DNA of 64,000 nucleotides from the NCBI GenBank assembly GCA_036362985.1, contig JAYGXS010000002.1, positions 97,486,717-97,550,716 of the forward strand, given 5' to 3'. Under the pieces are notes generated by a model. The model had not been told where the DNA came from. It did not search any database and was given only the letters and a program-made list of their open reading frames with translations. Shown one piece after another: positions 10,495-21,289 of this stretch. The stretch comes from Ligula intestinalis (taxonomy: Eukaryota > Platyhelminthes > Cestoda > Diphyllobothriidea > Diphyllobothriidae). How positions within the stretch are numbered: the stretch's first letter is position 1; every line of letters begins with the position of its first letter. The position numbers and the translations under genes are program-made.

Positions 10495-11145
10495 AGTTTG
10501 AAGACTGTATAAACAGCAAAATTTAATAGATCCATAAATTTCGAGAGGGCTGTTCAGTTGCCACCCCTCATTGCATGACGGGAATGAACGTAAGAGAAAA
10601 TACACAACTGAATTCATACAGAAAAAATCGATAAAAACCGGCCAGGTCACTGTTCATGGCCAAGAGGCATTCGATAAAGCTGAAAGTTAAACGCTGTAGA
10701 CAGCTCGTCAATCACTGAACACTTGCTAGATACGGGCCACTCCGTGGACCCTAAAACCTCCTTCCGAGTACTTGTTCAAGCACGAACAACTCGCACCTTA
10801 CGCTACCTGGAGGCAGCGTACATAAGGCGGTTTAAACCCGACCTATGTAAACAATTGGAGCATGTAGTTAACCTAACTCTACCTTGGTAACACTGGCTCT
10901 TTGTTTACAAATTCCCCTCCCCAAATTTTCTTTCATTTTTGCCTAGACGTTTTTTCTCCAGTTTTTGCTGTCTACAGCGTTTAACTTTCAGCTTGCCGGT
11001 TTTTATCGATTTTTTCTGTATGAATTCAGTTGTGTATTTTCTCTAACGTTCATTCCCGTTATGCAATGAGGGGTGGCAACTGAAGAGCCCTCTCGAAATT
11101 TATGGATCCATTAAATTTTGCTGTTTATACAGTCTTCAAATTTTC
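10495..11145. mobile_element. PLE endonuclease tail between inverted arms
   Basis: The left arm (about 10495-10702) and right arm (about 10968-11145) are inverted copies sharing AAATTTAATAGATCCATAAA-type sequence, AAATCGATAAAAACCGG and AGTTAAACGCTGTAGACAGC. Between them at 10703-10890 is the end of a GIY-YIG nuclease. The left-arm sequence recurs, diverged, at about 32385-32490, next to another PLE nuclease, so it belongs to the PLE family and is best read as an inverted pLTR. The arrangement repeats what is seen at 4345-5310 with an unrelated PLE subfamily. Confidence 0.65.
10703..10890 (+). pseudogene. PLE GIY-YIG nuclease, C-terminal 60 codons
   Basis: The frame reads SITEHLLDTGHSVDPKTSFR, then VLVQARTTRTLRYLEAAYIR and KPDLCKQLEHVVNLTLPW ending in taa at 10888-10890. 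It aligns almost residue by residue with the minus-strand nuclease at 32586-32951 (THSVDTNTSFRVLVRARTNR-like), so both belong to one PLE subfamily. The N-terminal catalytic half (YIG, arginine) is missing in this copy. Confidence 0.75.
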
Positions 11146-11479
11146 ACCAGGGAAAAGAAGCTTTACATTTAAGTGGAAGGTCATTTGCTGACGACATGAC
11201 GTGAGAACTGCCAATTAATCCAAGTCAGAGCCTTTAGTTGTCAGCATTCTATTACTGTTCTCAATTTTTGGCATGATTGTGACTGTAGTTGGTGGTCATT
11301 GGAGCGTCCCTACTGTGTGATTTATTATTCGGTCTGATAGGTAAGATCTCATCAATGCAGAGCATGGAGCTGCAAGATCATTTCGCTTGTTTATCGATCT
11401 TGGATCAGATAACCGAAATGGAACAACACACTCCGTAATGATCTCTTGTCAGAATTTTATGTTTTGTAACCGAAACCTT

Positions 11480-11826
11480 CCCCCTATCATTGAGCATTAA
11501 ATTTGAAGAAGGCGTAATTTTCTGTCAAACAAGTACAAGAAATACTTTTTTTGTGCATGTGTTCCATCAAATATATTTGAATTTATAAAGGCAGTCAAAA
11601 TCAATGATAAAAAGGCATACAACTTGAGCAGTCAGTTATTACAATAGATACTTTTGCTGGTAGTCAGAACGAAGCTCGTTAAAAAGCCCGCATCCTATGA
11701 TGACGGAATAAACTTCAGAATAGACTGCACGATAATCAGTATCACGACCTGAGTCCATACCGATTATCGGAAGAGTGTCAGTCTTTCGCCTAACTCGAAA
11801 TGTTGCGTGATCCGTGGCGTCTACTG
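11480..11826. mobile_element. Foldback element, right half only (copy B)
   Basis: The sequence from about 11500 (TCTGTCAAACAAGTACAAGA) through GAAGCTCGTTAAAAAGCCCG to GTGGCGTCTACTG at 11826, followed by TA, matches the right half of the foldback family. No left arm is present; the sequence left of 11480 is unrelated. Confidence 0.65.
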
Positions 11827-12082
11827 TAGTAAGTAGTACTTATATAAAACAAGACATACAAGGTGAGACCTATCAAATCATGCTCTTGAGGGGCAACATT
11901 TTGACTGACTGTCGGGCTGGACAGAGTGATAACGCAGAACACTGATCATAGCCGGTGGTTTGATGGATCTCATCACTCGCGCAGCTTGTACTGATCGACA
12001 GTGCACAGTCGGATGAATCATCACGTCAGCGTGATAGCTGATCGTCAGGTCTGCCCCTAACACTACCACCAAAGGGCGTAAA

Positions 12083-12840
12083 TTCTTCAAGCGCTTTTTT
12101 CGGTCTCATGAGTTACTACAGCTCTTTGCTCACGAAACTGTACCACCTTCGTTATCCAATTTATGAACTACTCAAGAAAGACAATAAGTCGTCCTGATCG
12201 AGAGAGTTTCAGCAAGCTTTTGAAGGAGTGAATACAATGATGATCTCTTACTTGCAGCTCACTAATTTCAACCCTGACCTGAGGATTTTCGTTGCTGCAA
12301 CCGCCTCCAACTATGATATTGGCACCGTGATTTCCCACGTTTTCTCAGAAAACACAGAGAAGGCTATCTGTCATGCAGCCAGATCCCTAACATCTGCTGA
12401 ACGCAACTACGGACAGATCGAGAAGGAAGCCCTGTCTATCACCTTTGCTGTCAAAAATTTTCATAAGATGCTTTATGCACATCATTTCACACTTCTCATG
12501 GACCACAAGCCTCTTCTTGTTATTTTTGGCTCGAAAAAAATCATTTCTGTGTAATCGGTCAATCATTTTCAGTGCTGAGCAACCATGCTGCTGGGTTTCG
12601 ACTTCGACATCCGGTACCATTGTACATCAAACATCGGTCAGACAGACGTACTCTCGCGCTTAATTCACTCATGGACTAAAGAGTTTAAGGACACAGTCAT
12701 CATTTCGGTCTCCTTTGAGTCCGAGGTCTACAGTCCATTCGTGCACTTCCTGTCACGTTTGAGGAAATCCGAAACGCAATCGAACAGTATCCACTCTTGA
12801 AGCAAGTCATCAAGTACCATTGCAGCCACCCTAAACCCTA
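12083..12840 (+). mobile_element. Ty3/gypsy pol remnant (RT end, RNase H)
   Basis: At about 12090-12225 the frame gives FFGLMSYYSSLLTKLYHLRY and PIYELLKKDNK, the end of a gypsy RT. At 12228-12554 it continues into the RNase H domain: IFVAATASNYDIGTVISHVF, RSLTSAERNYGQIEKEALSI and HHFTLLMDHKPLL (catalytic positions D.. E.. D). A frameshift and stop at about 12551-12585 lead into MLLGFDFDIRYHCTSNIGQT and DVLSRL, the connection region before integrase, and FEEIRNAIEQYPLLKQVIKY. Several stops and shifts make it inactive. No LTR or gag was found near it. Confidence 0.85.
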
Positions 12841-13975
12841 ACATGCCTTTCATGGCCGACATTGGAGTAGCCAGTACGCATAGACGGATCATGTGGTCTG
12901 CTAAGCCACTGCGTCCGCGACCGCTTTTGGAGAAATGTGAATGAAAGTGCTACGGATGTTGTGCAAGTCTGCCCCCTGCCAAACGGATTTAAGCACATGC
13001 TGCGCCCGCGGGAAAATGGACATCAACAACAAAGGTCCATCATTAACCTGAGAGATTAATTTGACAAACGTCTCCATAATAAGGTACCTTTTTAAAGGAC
13101 GCTCCTAATTAGCTCTTTAGCTGATGGAGACCTACACAGTTTACTTCAGTTAAGGTAACGTCAACCGTAAAAGGAAAGCTTTGGAGCCGTTTGATTTTTC
13201 TTAGAATTAATGATACAATCTGTGATGGAAATGAAAGGAATCACTTAAACCTTTACATTACAGCATTTTGCACAATAGCAATATACTTATACACCCCGTT
13301 CTAAGATTGCAAACAAGCATTAAAAAGGACCGAGTATATACTAGGATTTTGCAAAAACTGCTAGTTGGGGACCACGTCATTTGGTGAAGCCAGGCATGCA
13401 ATAGGCGTCCAGTTCGGGTCACGCTTACCATAGCGCCTAATCCCACTGCGTGATAGAGCGAAGAGAGAAGAGTGATGGAGAGAACGATACTAGGAGAAAC
13501 TCTAGCCTCAGAGGAACTGTCGTTACAGATCTTCAGCTGGCTTTTTATTATATAAAACAACGCGCACGTAGGAATTAGGGACCAGGTCGTGCGTAGCCCG
13601 CGTAGACTTAGCACCGCCAGGCAAAAATCTGGTGTACAACACCAGTCGTCTTACACGCAACTAAGGCAGGGAGTACGCCATTTACTATCTTGTGTGTGAA
13701 AATTTAGTGTATTGTGGGATCCGGACCGTGCGTTCCACGCATAGAGCGGCCTACTTAGCTCTCTCTCAGTCACTGCATCCAAGCCCTATATCTGATAAAT
13801 GATTGGCTCGGACAACAAACTAGTAAACTGGAAGGAAGAGGGACACGGAGAACGAGGTTCTGTGAATAGTTCTCTATCTAGAAATGAACTCACTCACTTG
13901 ACCTCATCATGGTGGGCTACAAATAGATGCACTAAGACTGTCCTACTATCAGAACTGAGATTCGGGCTGTAATTA
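12841..13975. other. No gene recognised
   Basis: Past 12840 gypsy similarity fades; a possible integrase zinc-finger trace (CKSAPCQTD near 12960) is too decayed to score. At 13587-13607 and 13727-13751 lie two examples of a short dispersed motif of the form CGTGCGTAGCCCGCGTAGAC. Confidence 0.35.
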
Positions 13976-14961
13976 CAGTAGACGCCAAAGATCATGCAAC
14001 ATTTCGACATATGTGAAAGTCTGATACTCTTTCGTTAATCGGCATTGACTCAAGTTGTGATACTGATTATCCTGTAGTCTATTCTGAAGTTACTTCAGTC
14101 AGGATAGGATGCGGGCTTTTCACTGAGCTTCGTTCTGACCGCTAGCACAATGAATCTGTTATAAAAACTGGCTACTTAAATATTATGACTTTATAGCGTT
14201 GATTTTGACTGCCTTTATGAATGCAAATATATTTTATGGAAAAAATACACGAAAATCTCTTTCTTGTAATTGTTTGATAGCCAATAACGCCTCCTTTAAA
14301 TTTTATACTCAAACAAAGGGTATATCATGGTTTAAAAAATTTGCTCCACTGCTGAATAATTTTCTAAACTACTGACTGCTAGACTCGAATTTTAGGGTTA
14401 AAAATGCGCACTGTGTACATCCTGTTTAAGGAAATGTACATTTTCGTCTATAATTTGAGGAAGAAGTCACATAGTAGTCATAAAATATTGAAATAGATTT
14501 GGAATTTATTTTATGCAGTATAGGCAGCACAAATAAATTTACGGATACGATGAAGGATTAATGAAGACCCCACAATCGAAAAAAGCTCATAATTATTAAC
14601 TTTTTTTTAAAACCAAAAGCAACCCTTTGTTTGAGTAAAAACATTTAAAGGAGACGTAATTTTCTATCAAACAAGAACAAGAAATAATTTTTTCGTGCAT
14701 GTTTTCGATAAAATATCTTTGAATTTATAATAAATTAAATGAATAAAAAGGCAAACTTCTTAATTAGCCAGTTTTAAAAAATAAACGTTTTGCTAGTGGT
14801 CAGAACAAAGCTCGTTGAAAAGCCTGCATCCTATCCTGACTGAAATGACTTCCGAATAGACTACAGGATAATCAGTATCACAAATTGAGTCAATGCCGAT
14901 TAGCGAAAGAGTATCAGACTTTCACATATGTCAAAATGTGCATGATCTTAAGCGTCAACTG
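13976..14961. mobile_element. Foldback (long-TIR) non-autonomous DNA element, copy C
   Basis: The longest copy of the family (986 bp). Left arm begins CAGTAGACGCCAAAGATCAT; the right arm ends GCGTCAACTG at 14961. The arms are inverted repeats of roughly 370 bp each, with landmarks GCATTGACTCAAGTTGTGAT, AATATATTTTATGGA and TTTAAATTTTATACTCAAAC paired with their complements near 14640-14900. The centre (about 14350-14590) is single-copy AT-rich sequence. Flanks are TTA on both sides. No transposase frame. Confidence 0.75.
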
Positions 14962-16000
14962 TTATCTTTTATGACCCATTTAATTACGCTGGATCTTTAA
15001 CATTCGTTTCCACATGCATATGATGCGTGGCCCGAGCAAACAGATTTGCCGCATAACTGATGCCTGCCTTCGATTGTCTTGATGGGATGGTCAGAGAGAA
15101 AAAGTGAAAGCCTACTGATTACAATATTACCCTATCCGCGTCCAAATTGCGAGGCAGCAGCAAAGTCTGAAACATGGCTCGTGTGTGGCACGTGTAGAGT
15201 GATTCTCTCTTCAGTTTAAATCAAGGTACCGTGCACTAACCGCACTCTCTCCCACGCTGTGTCTACGTCGTGGAGTAGCAGCAGAGCCTGACGATCAGCT
15301 TCACGGATTTACGATATTAAAACCGGTGCTCAAAGTTGAAAACATCTCGTGTGTGGCCCGCGTAGGCGGATTCTGTTATTAAGCAACAAACTTTTACCAA
15401 AGGAAAAGGGAAAGCGCAGGATATGTGCCATGTGCCGAAAATTAGTTTGTCGTCGGGCAGACTCACGCTGCATCTACAACACTCCCTCATTCGTCTCCCG
15501 CCACATTTATCCAAGAGAGTGAGTAAAAACGCACCGATTATAGTTAAATCCACACATAAGTCGCCGACCGCGAAATCCTCGCGGAGCACCTGTGTACTTG
15601 GTGGCCTAGGTCTGACAGCATAAAATGCTTAGGCTGTTTTGTGTTTATATTCACCGCCCGTTCTCTCGCTCTCTCTCTCTCTCTCTTCCGCTCTGGCGTG
15701 TTTACGACGCAATGCCAGCAGACAGAGGAGAGGCGATATTTGTGCCCGGCAGCGTTTTGTCGGAATAATTCGCTGCTTCCTCGCTGTTTACGGTGGTGGT
15801 GTTGGTGTTGGACGAGCATGGACACGTTCACACTAGTAATGTCCGCATACGCGCACACACACATACTGGTGGGACCGGCGAGCTGAAGCATCGCGATGAC
15901 CCCCGCGGGATTATAGTGAGAGCAGACTTGCGGAGAATATACCTCACTCTCTCAACACTCCTACGCTGGGCTGTAAATGCAAAGCAATTCAAGCCCCACC
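14962..16000. other. No gene recognised; short repeats
   Basis: Two imperfect copies of a ~60 bp sequence around CTCGTGTGTGGCCCGCGTAG lie at about 15165-15225 and 15328-15385, the same motif noted at 13.6 and 13.7 kb. The overlapping open frames at 15.4-16.1 kb on both strands show no family resemblance. Confidence 0.35.
15665..15690. repeat. (CT)n microsatellite
   Basis: A run of CTCTCTCTCTCTCTCTC with one interruption. Confidence 0.9.
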
Positions 16001-17100
16001 ACCACATAAAGCTAATGCACGCGTTAATTATCGCCCCTGCAGCATCACGCTGCAAAGCGTACGAAGAAGAAGATGCGATCGCTGGAACAAGACTTTTATT
16101 CGCCTAGCGTGTCGACATCCGTCGCGGATTCTTCATCAGAGGCATCAGCAGAAAACAGTAGCAGAAACGTGAAATACATGCCAAATTGAGCCTCAGCAGC
16201 GAATATGGACTAGGCAGGTCATTGCACTTGTTTATTGATGGGGTCCGTGAACCATGACTCAAGTAGTTCTTGGCTCACCCGATTGTCACCTCTTGCAAGA
16301 AATCCGGCCTCATCAAATTTGGACGTGTGATCGGGTCTCGTCGAATGAACCGCAACGTGAGCATTCACATTATTTCGCCAGACCGCTGCCACGTGTTTGA
16401 CAATTTGCATCTTTAGAAGTCTTCCAGTTTTGCCGACCTAGTGGCCTTGTCCGCAACTGCGCCAGATCCTATAAACTACCCCGGCTGTTTCCTGCCATAG
16501 GAGTAGGTCTTTTATTTTCATTATCTGACGCCTTAGGAAGGACGGCAGCCTGAGTTTGACTCCAACTCTGAGTGCTGTGAGAGGGTGGCTGACGGCCGCG
16601 GAGATATTTTTTACTCGCCAAACATTGGGGTGGGTGCAATTTCGTTACTCATTTCGTTTACGTAAGCACCAGTTGATGAAGTTGCATGGGTAGCCTCTGT
16701 CCTGAACACACGTGGACTACATTTTATTGGGACAACTTTGTCTTCTGTTTCACTGCAGTGCGTCTCAACACGCCGATATAGCCTTTTTACGCAGCTGCGT
16801 TTGTGGCTGGTTGGGTGATAACTGTTGAAGTTCAGTACTATCATCGTGTTTGCCACTTTCCCAAACACTCCTGTCTTAAGGTCACCGCAATCTTTGCGGC
16901 AGATGACGACATCATGGAAGACCAGTTGGTTGTTTTCTTGCTCGTCCATCTTGAATTCGATCTCCGGGAAGATGCTGTTGAGACGTGCCTGTCCCAGCGA
17001 TCACATCTGCTTCTTCTTCTGTTCAATTACTTCTCGCTGGAATCGATGTTCGAACCGTCTGTCGAGCACACTTCACCGATTCCCGACTGCGAAGGCTGAG
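16000..17100 (-). mobile_element. Penelope-like element: RT end, GIY-YIG nuclease and 3' end with hammerhead-like remnant
   Basis: Minus strand. From about 17060 frames give LNSIFPEIEFKMDEQENNQL, FHDVVICRKDCGDLKTGVF and YHPTSHKRSCVKRLYRRVET, the end of a PLE RT. After decay the nuclease appears at about 16500-16219: a CGQGH-VGKTGRLLKMQIVKH-like start, then FDEAGFLARGDNRVSQELLE and SWFTDPINK. Below it lies the noncoding 3' end with a core at 16139-16106 and the sequence TTGTTCCAGCGATCGCATCT, which closely matches CGTTCCAGAGATCGCGTCTT of the PLE arm at 5276-5300. That shared end links the two copies. Several stops and frameshifts; inactive. Confidence 0.8.
16106..16139 (-). ncRNA. Decayed hammerhead-like core at PLE 3' end
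   Basis: On the minus strand CTGATGA (16139-16133) is followed by stem ATCC / loop GCGAC / GGAT and then GACACG where GAAACG is expected. The stem is kept but the invariant GAAA is altered, so this copy should be inactive. Confidence 0.35.
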
Positions 17101-17566
17101 AAGTTAGTTTAGGGAACTTGGTGGTTTCAAGAGAGAGCAAAGAGGGGGACATTACTTCATTCCCTCACCCAGGGAGTCTCGCGTGTAAGTAACCGAAAAT
17201 CCCCTCCCTATAACGTCAGCTACTCAAACTGCACGTGAGTCACGTGATAGTGGTGATAATTGGCTAAATGTGTGAGGATGAGCAGGAAATCACTGCGGCC
17301 AAAGCACATGCTGATTCTTCTATAATTACTACCTCAAACAGGCTCATGAAGGGCATTTTTATTAACGGCAGCTAATGACCGAAAAATCCGACTCGTTCGG
17401 GTAACCAAAATTGGCCTTCTTTGGCTTAGCTACTTTATATTATATGCTACTAACTATCGTAGACGAGAAACCTGTCTGTGTGCATGCGTTTTTCTTCCTT
17501 ACAAGAGTATTCCATGCATATCCGAGAATACTTGCGAAATTCGAACTTCCATGCATACTGAATACC

Positions 17567-17650
17567 TGGGTTGGCTATGGCTGGTTGATGGCGGTTAATA
17601 TGCCAGAAGTGACCATTCCAGGCTCCCTTATATTTCTGCAAATATATACA
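17567..17650 (+). repeat. SINE body and tail fragment
   Basis: GGTTGGCTATGGCTGGTTGA, GGCGGTTAATATGCC and CCATTCCAGGCTCCCTTAT match the body and tail of the SINE at 7104-7245. The tRNA head is not recognisable. Confidence 0.4.
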
Positions 17651-17699
17651 CAGTAGGTCTTGTGTCTGTCTTGTGACTGTCCCCAGGTAATCACCTTTA

Positions 17700-18019
17700 A
17701 CCACGGACCGATTGCACACACAAGTGCGTGTCCAATTAGTCGCAGTTCCTCAAGGGCCGCTTAGGTGCGCCACACGGCAGGTGACTTTATTGCAACGAGC
17801 CCAATCATGCCACAAGCAAACACGCTTGACAATCACCCATAAGCAACTGTTATATTTCAGTCAGTGAGCTGCAACATGGAATGACAAGGAGACAACCAAA
17901 TCGGCCTCAGGCCCGCGCTACACCCCGGGGCCGGACACCTCAGCGCTGGCTGTACGCCTGCGGCACAACTGCCACTCGAGACAGCAACTCTGGGTTTTGT
18001 ACACATTTAACTTCCCTTA
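17700..18019 (+). repeat. LTR-like repeat, left part (interrupted by PLE)
   Basis: GTGCGTGTCCAATTAGTCGC, GTTCCTCAAGGGCCGCTTAG and the stretch CACAACTGCCACTCGAGACA to GGGTTTTGTACAC match the repeat at 21290-21695 and, in its second half, 23740-24055. The last 47 bp (17963-18009) occur again at 18589-18635, on the other side of the PLE at 18020-18567. Confidence 0.4.
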
Positions 18020-18567
18020 ATCATACCTGGAAGAGAAAGAAGAAAGGGCAATTTCTGAGACCAGGTTGAAGGTTAGCTGACGTTTCAAAGGCATGCACGC
18101 TTCCATCGTCAGAGCGTGGTGACTGTTGTCCTGTTCCTGTACAATTAGTGTGTCCAACCACTTGCCTTGCCTGATACCCACGTGTCAATCGATTGTACCG
18201 ATCGATTTCTGGTGGCTGTTTGAATTGCTCGCGCCCTCGTGTGCTCCTACATAAGTTATTTCCAGTCGTTTGTGTGCTTACTTAGCGTTTCCACCTTCTT
18301 TGTGCGTGGCTTCCCGATGTCGGCCATAGGTATCTTCCTCCACCGGAGCTGTTGCTTCGTTTTGAGCAGATGGTAGCCTTCTGTGGTAAGCGGCATGAAG
18401 GTCTATGGCTCTGTTTAGTGTGCCAGTCGAGGAACAACTTTCTAGCAGCAATCTGGCCATCTTTTCATTGGCTCGACCTAGTACTCTTGTTTTCTCAAAG
18501 GCGAATGCCTATGGTCATAGACCATAGACAGCTGATCCTTGCAGTTGATTGCGAGCAATGGGACATT
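18020..18567 (-). mobile_element. Penelope-like element, nuclease tail and 3' end
   Basis: The reverse complement matches 590-1160 closely over its whole length: GCAAGGATCAGCTGTCT, the tail frame with MARLLLESCSSTGTLNRAID and AAYHRRLPSAQNE, then GGTGGAAACGCT, CACGTGGGTATCAGGCAAGG and the hammerhead-like core, ending at CAGAAATTGCCC. It is a younger-looking copy: its tail frame (18460-18278) has no stop for 60 codons, while the copy in the carrier intron has several. Only the C-terminal half of the nuclease region is present. Confidence 0.75.
18079..18112 (-). ncRNA. Hammerhead-ribozyme-like core of a Penelope-like element
   Basis: The same sequence as 1066-1099: CTGACGA (18112-18106), weak stem II, GAAACGTC (18086-18079). 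Conservation of the core between two copies 17 kb apart supports it as a fixed part of the element. Confidence 0.55.
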
Positions 18568-18588
18568 TCAGCCTTTTACAACGCCAGA

Positions 18589-18700
18589 GCACAACTGCTC
18601 CTGGCGAGAGCAACTCCGGGTTTTGTAGACAATTACACGCTTCTTACTGTTCTCTTCCCTGGGGATTTCAAAGGATGTAATTATACAGTGATGTCACCGT
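18589..18700 (+). repeat. LTR-like repeat, right part
   Basis: GCACAACTGCTCCTGGCGAG and GGGTTTTGTAGACAATTA repeat 17963-18009, and the continuation CTTCCCTGGGGATTTC resembles the downstream part of the repeats at 21.6 and 23.98 kb. Confidence 0.35.
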
Positions 18701-19997
18701 TAGAAAACCTGAAACGCTTCTCCATAACCTCAGTACGGATTACATTATACCTCCCACTCCGGCGTCCCATTTTTTTCTTCGCATACGGAATCGGACGCAG
18801 AAGAGGGCAGCAGCAACGGGTCTTCCCCCATTAACTTATGCTACTGCGATAAACGCACACACAACGCAGTCCGAGTTATCCCATCGATTTCGGTCAGAAA
18901 TATACAGTTCAACCGTCAGCTTCGACAATGTCCACCACGTGCGCATCTACCGCAGTCTCTTTATCCTCACCCACCCGTGCCAAGACTGAGTCAAGAGGAC
19001 CGGATGGGGCGCAGGTTGCTGGCGCGGCCAAAGCCGTCCCTCTACGTGCTCCTACGAACCGCCGTACCCTGAGACCGAGGATCCATAATGGCCACAAAAG
19101 TGGGAGAGTTGGCGGCAATATCATAAGCCAAGATACAAGTGTGCCCCATCCCCCCGTTCCCCCGCCAAAACGACAGATTTCCATTCTTCATGCTGGACTG
19201 CGGTGCTGGCCCGAAAGTATAAACAGTCTAGAGACTAAAATCCCCCCTCTCCCTCGCCAGTTAGGTTAATTGAGGGGGCCTGTCGCGTGCGCATAAAACT
19301 TGCCTCCATCGGCTGCTAGCACGTACCAGTGTCAGCCTACCCAAATCAAGTCTGGCCAATCATTTTCCAGCGGCTGGCTCACAGTTATGAGCGCACTATA
19401 AACGCTCCCAGGCACCAGTCCTCTGGCTGACGGTCGTGCATTTCTCTGACTGTCAACTTCCTTCAAGCTATTATTCTCTACCTCTGCCTCTTCCGCCAAC
19501 TCAGCAAAAGGAAGCAGAAGACATGATATGTGTTTGTGTGTGTTATTTTGGGGATGCATTACAAAATGGACCTCAAAAACAATCCCCTACAAGTAGATTT
19601 CAACCAGTAAAGGCCCGCTGGATCGGGGGGAGTGGTAAAAGGGACCAGCCGTGCCTCTCGTGGCGATTTATCATAAAAATTTGGCAAACGAAGCTTGTGT
19701 AGCCCCATCCAGGTTTTTAAAACCCCTGGTGGGATTTGGGGGTTTATGGGTGGGGAAGAAGGATGGATAGTGAAAATGCATAGAGAAATAAGTCTAAAAA
19801 TTTCCTAAATTTAATTAAATGCGTTAATTGTGGGCGCTATATAGTGCCGGCATAGAGCGTGTAAAACAAAAGTGATATATTTTTAGCGGGATGACCTATA
19901 CCTAGCAAATTCACGGTACCGAAATGTAAACGCAACCCAAACACCGAAATGTAAACAAGTGGAAGATAAGAAAAGCAAAACTTCATTAATATTATGA
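18701..19997. other. No gene recognised
   Basis: Several overlapping open frames on both strands in this GC-balanced stretch (for example 18909-19269) show no family resemblance and mirror each other, so I do not call them. ACCGAAATGTAAACGCAACC / ACCGAAATGTAAAC at about 19918-19955 is a two-copy tandem. Confidence 0.35.
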
Positions 19998-20110
19998 CAG
20001 TCAAGTCAAGTCAAATTTATTAAAGGAAATATAGGCAAACGCCTTTGAACTCGCTCTTTGTACATAGGATTTAAGAAATGCATCGGCAAAGCCGAACATT
20101 CCAAAGAAGT
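19998..20110 (-). repeat. CR1-like 3' end with short-repeat tail
   Basis: GTCAAGTCAAGTCAAATTTA followed by ATATAGGCAAACGCCTTTGA matches the 3' ends of the CR1 copies at 41805 and 50272 (CAGTCAGTATATTTGAGG, then AATAGGCTCGCGCCTTTGAA), which end in (ACTG)n-type tails. Here the tail unit on the minus strand is GACTT. Confidence 0.4.
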
Positions 20111-20330
20111 CGTTGACACAATTTCAAACGACTACTCGCTTGTTTCAAGTAATAAACTCACACTCAGTTTACACGAGCCAACAGTGTCAATATAAGAATT
20201 TTTAGAGGAATATTTTACCGAAAACAAACATAACAGCGTTTGGCGCAACGTAAGCCCTTTGAAACAAAAAGAGGGTAGCGAATGCAACACACAAACATAT
20301 TTACAAAAACCACAATTCTTACCCCAAAAA

Positions 20331-20480
20331 ACTGATCCTAAAACTAACCCATATCACAAACCCTAGCCCTAAACCTTACCTTAACTCTAACGCTAACCCA
20401 AAATCCTGAGCACTAACCCCAAAACTCTTACCTTAACAGTAACCCTAACCCAGACCCGAACACTTCCCCTAATCCTAGCT
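20331..20480. repeat. Degenerate interstitial telomere-like repeat
   Basis: About 150 bp of imperfect CCCTAA / CTTAAC units: CCCTAGCCCTAAACC, ACTCTAACGCTAACCC, CAGTAACCCTAACCC, TCCCCTAATCC. TTAGGG is the flatworm telomere repeat, so this looks like an old interstitial tract, with no perfect array left. Confidence 0.55.
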
Positions 20481-21289
20481 CTTTCCTCGCAGTGCAGTAA
20501 ATGCAGTAAATAAATAACGCTAACCAAAACTTCACACCTAAGGTATGTTTTTAATAGCAAGTGGAACAGTTGCTTCTTTATAAGCGGGAAAAGTGTAAAA
20601 GCAAGGCTGGATAGACGATGAATGGGGACGGTCGATTTAAATGAGTAGACGTAAATACGCCTACTGAAACGATTGTAGTAGTTATTTTAGTGTGTATTTC
20701 AAAAATGGGGCTGCCAAAATTTTCTATAACAACGAGGCTCCCTCCCCCCCCCTCAAGGGCCGGACAGTTTTAACTGTGCACCAGATGCTGTGCATCGCAG
20801 GCTTTCCGACACAGAAATGCAGCTGGGTTTTGCAGCAGCAGCATCATTGCACAGCATTCAGCCTTTATTCAGCAAGCTAAAGCAACGCAGTAACTATGGC
20901 TGAAATATAGTGGAAGTCCACTTGCGGAGAATCTGCCCCACTCCCACACCGGGACCCGGTTGCCACGGCAGAGTCAATGAGGCCGGAGTTGTGGGAGGGT
21001 GCAGACAGCTGGCGCGACCAACACTCAACACGCGTTACAACAGCACGCCTAGCTAGGTAGTCTCCCGCCTGGGAGCGCCATAAAGCCTGCATGAAGCAGG
21101 AGCCCTTGAGCCCAACTCTCAGTCCGCAGCAAGCCACTCAACACAAAACACATGTGGCGGTAGGCCATTTTCCCCCCACCCCTTCGCTCTGCAATGCTCG
21201 CGTCCCCCAACTTTATTTGTCTCTGCACGCGGCTGTTCCACTTGGTGACCTGAAGACTGCCACTTGACCGACTTCCACTCGCGGACGTA
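20481..21289. other. No gene recognised
   Basis: Open frames at 20.9-21.3 kb overlap on the minus strand without any recognisable family. Nothing else stands out. Confidence 0.35.

Noticed and set aside
15544..16107. Overlapping open frames on both strands near the (CT)n tract
   Set aside because: Low-complexity and mirror-image frames without any family resemblance; typical shadows around microsatellites.
18352..18834. 160-codon plus frame
   Set aside because: It is antisense to the PLE nuclease tail at 18567-18020 and then crosses a repeat boundary.
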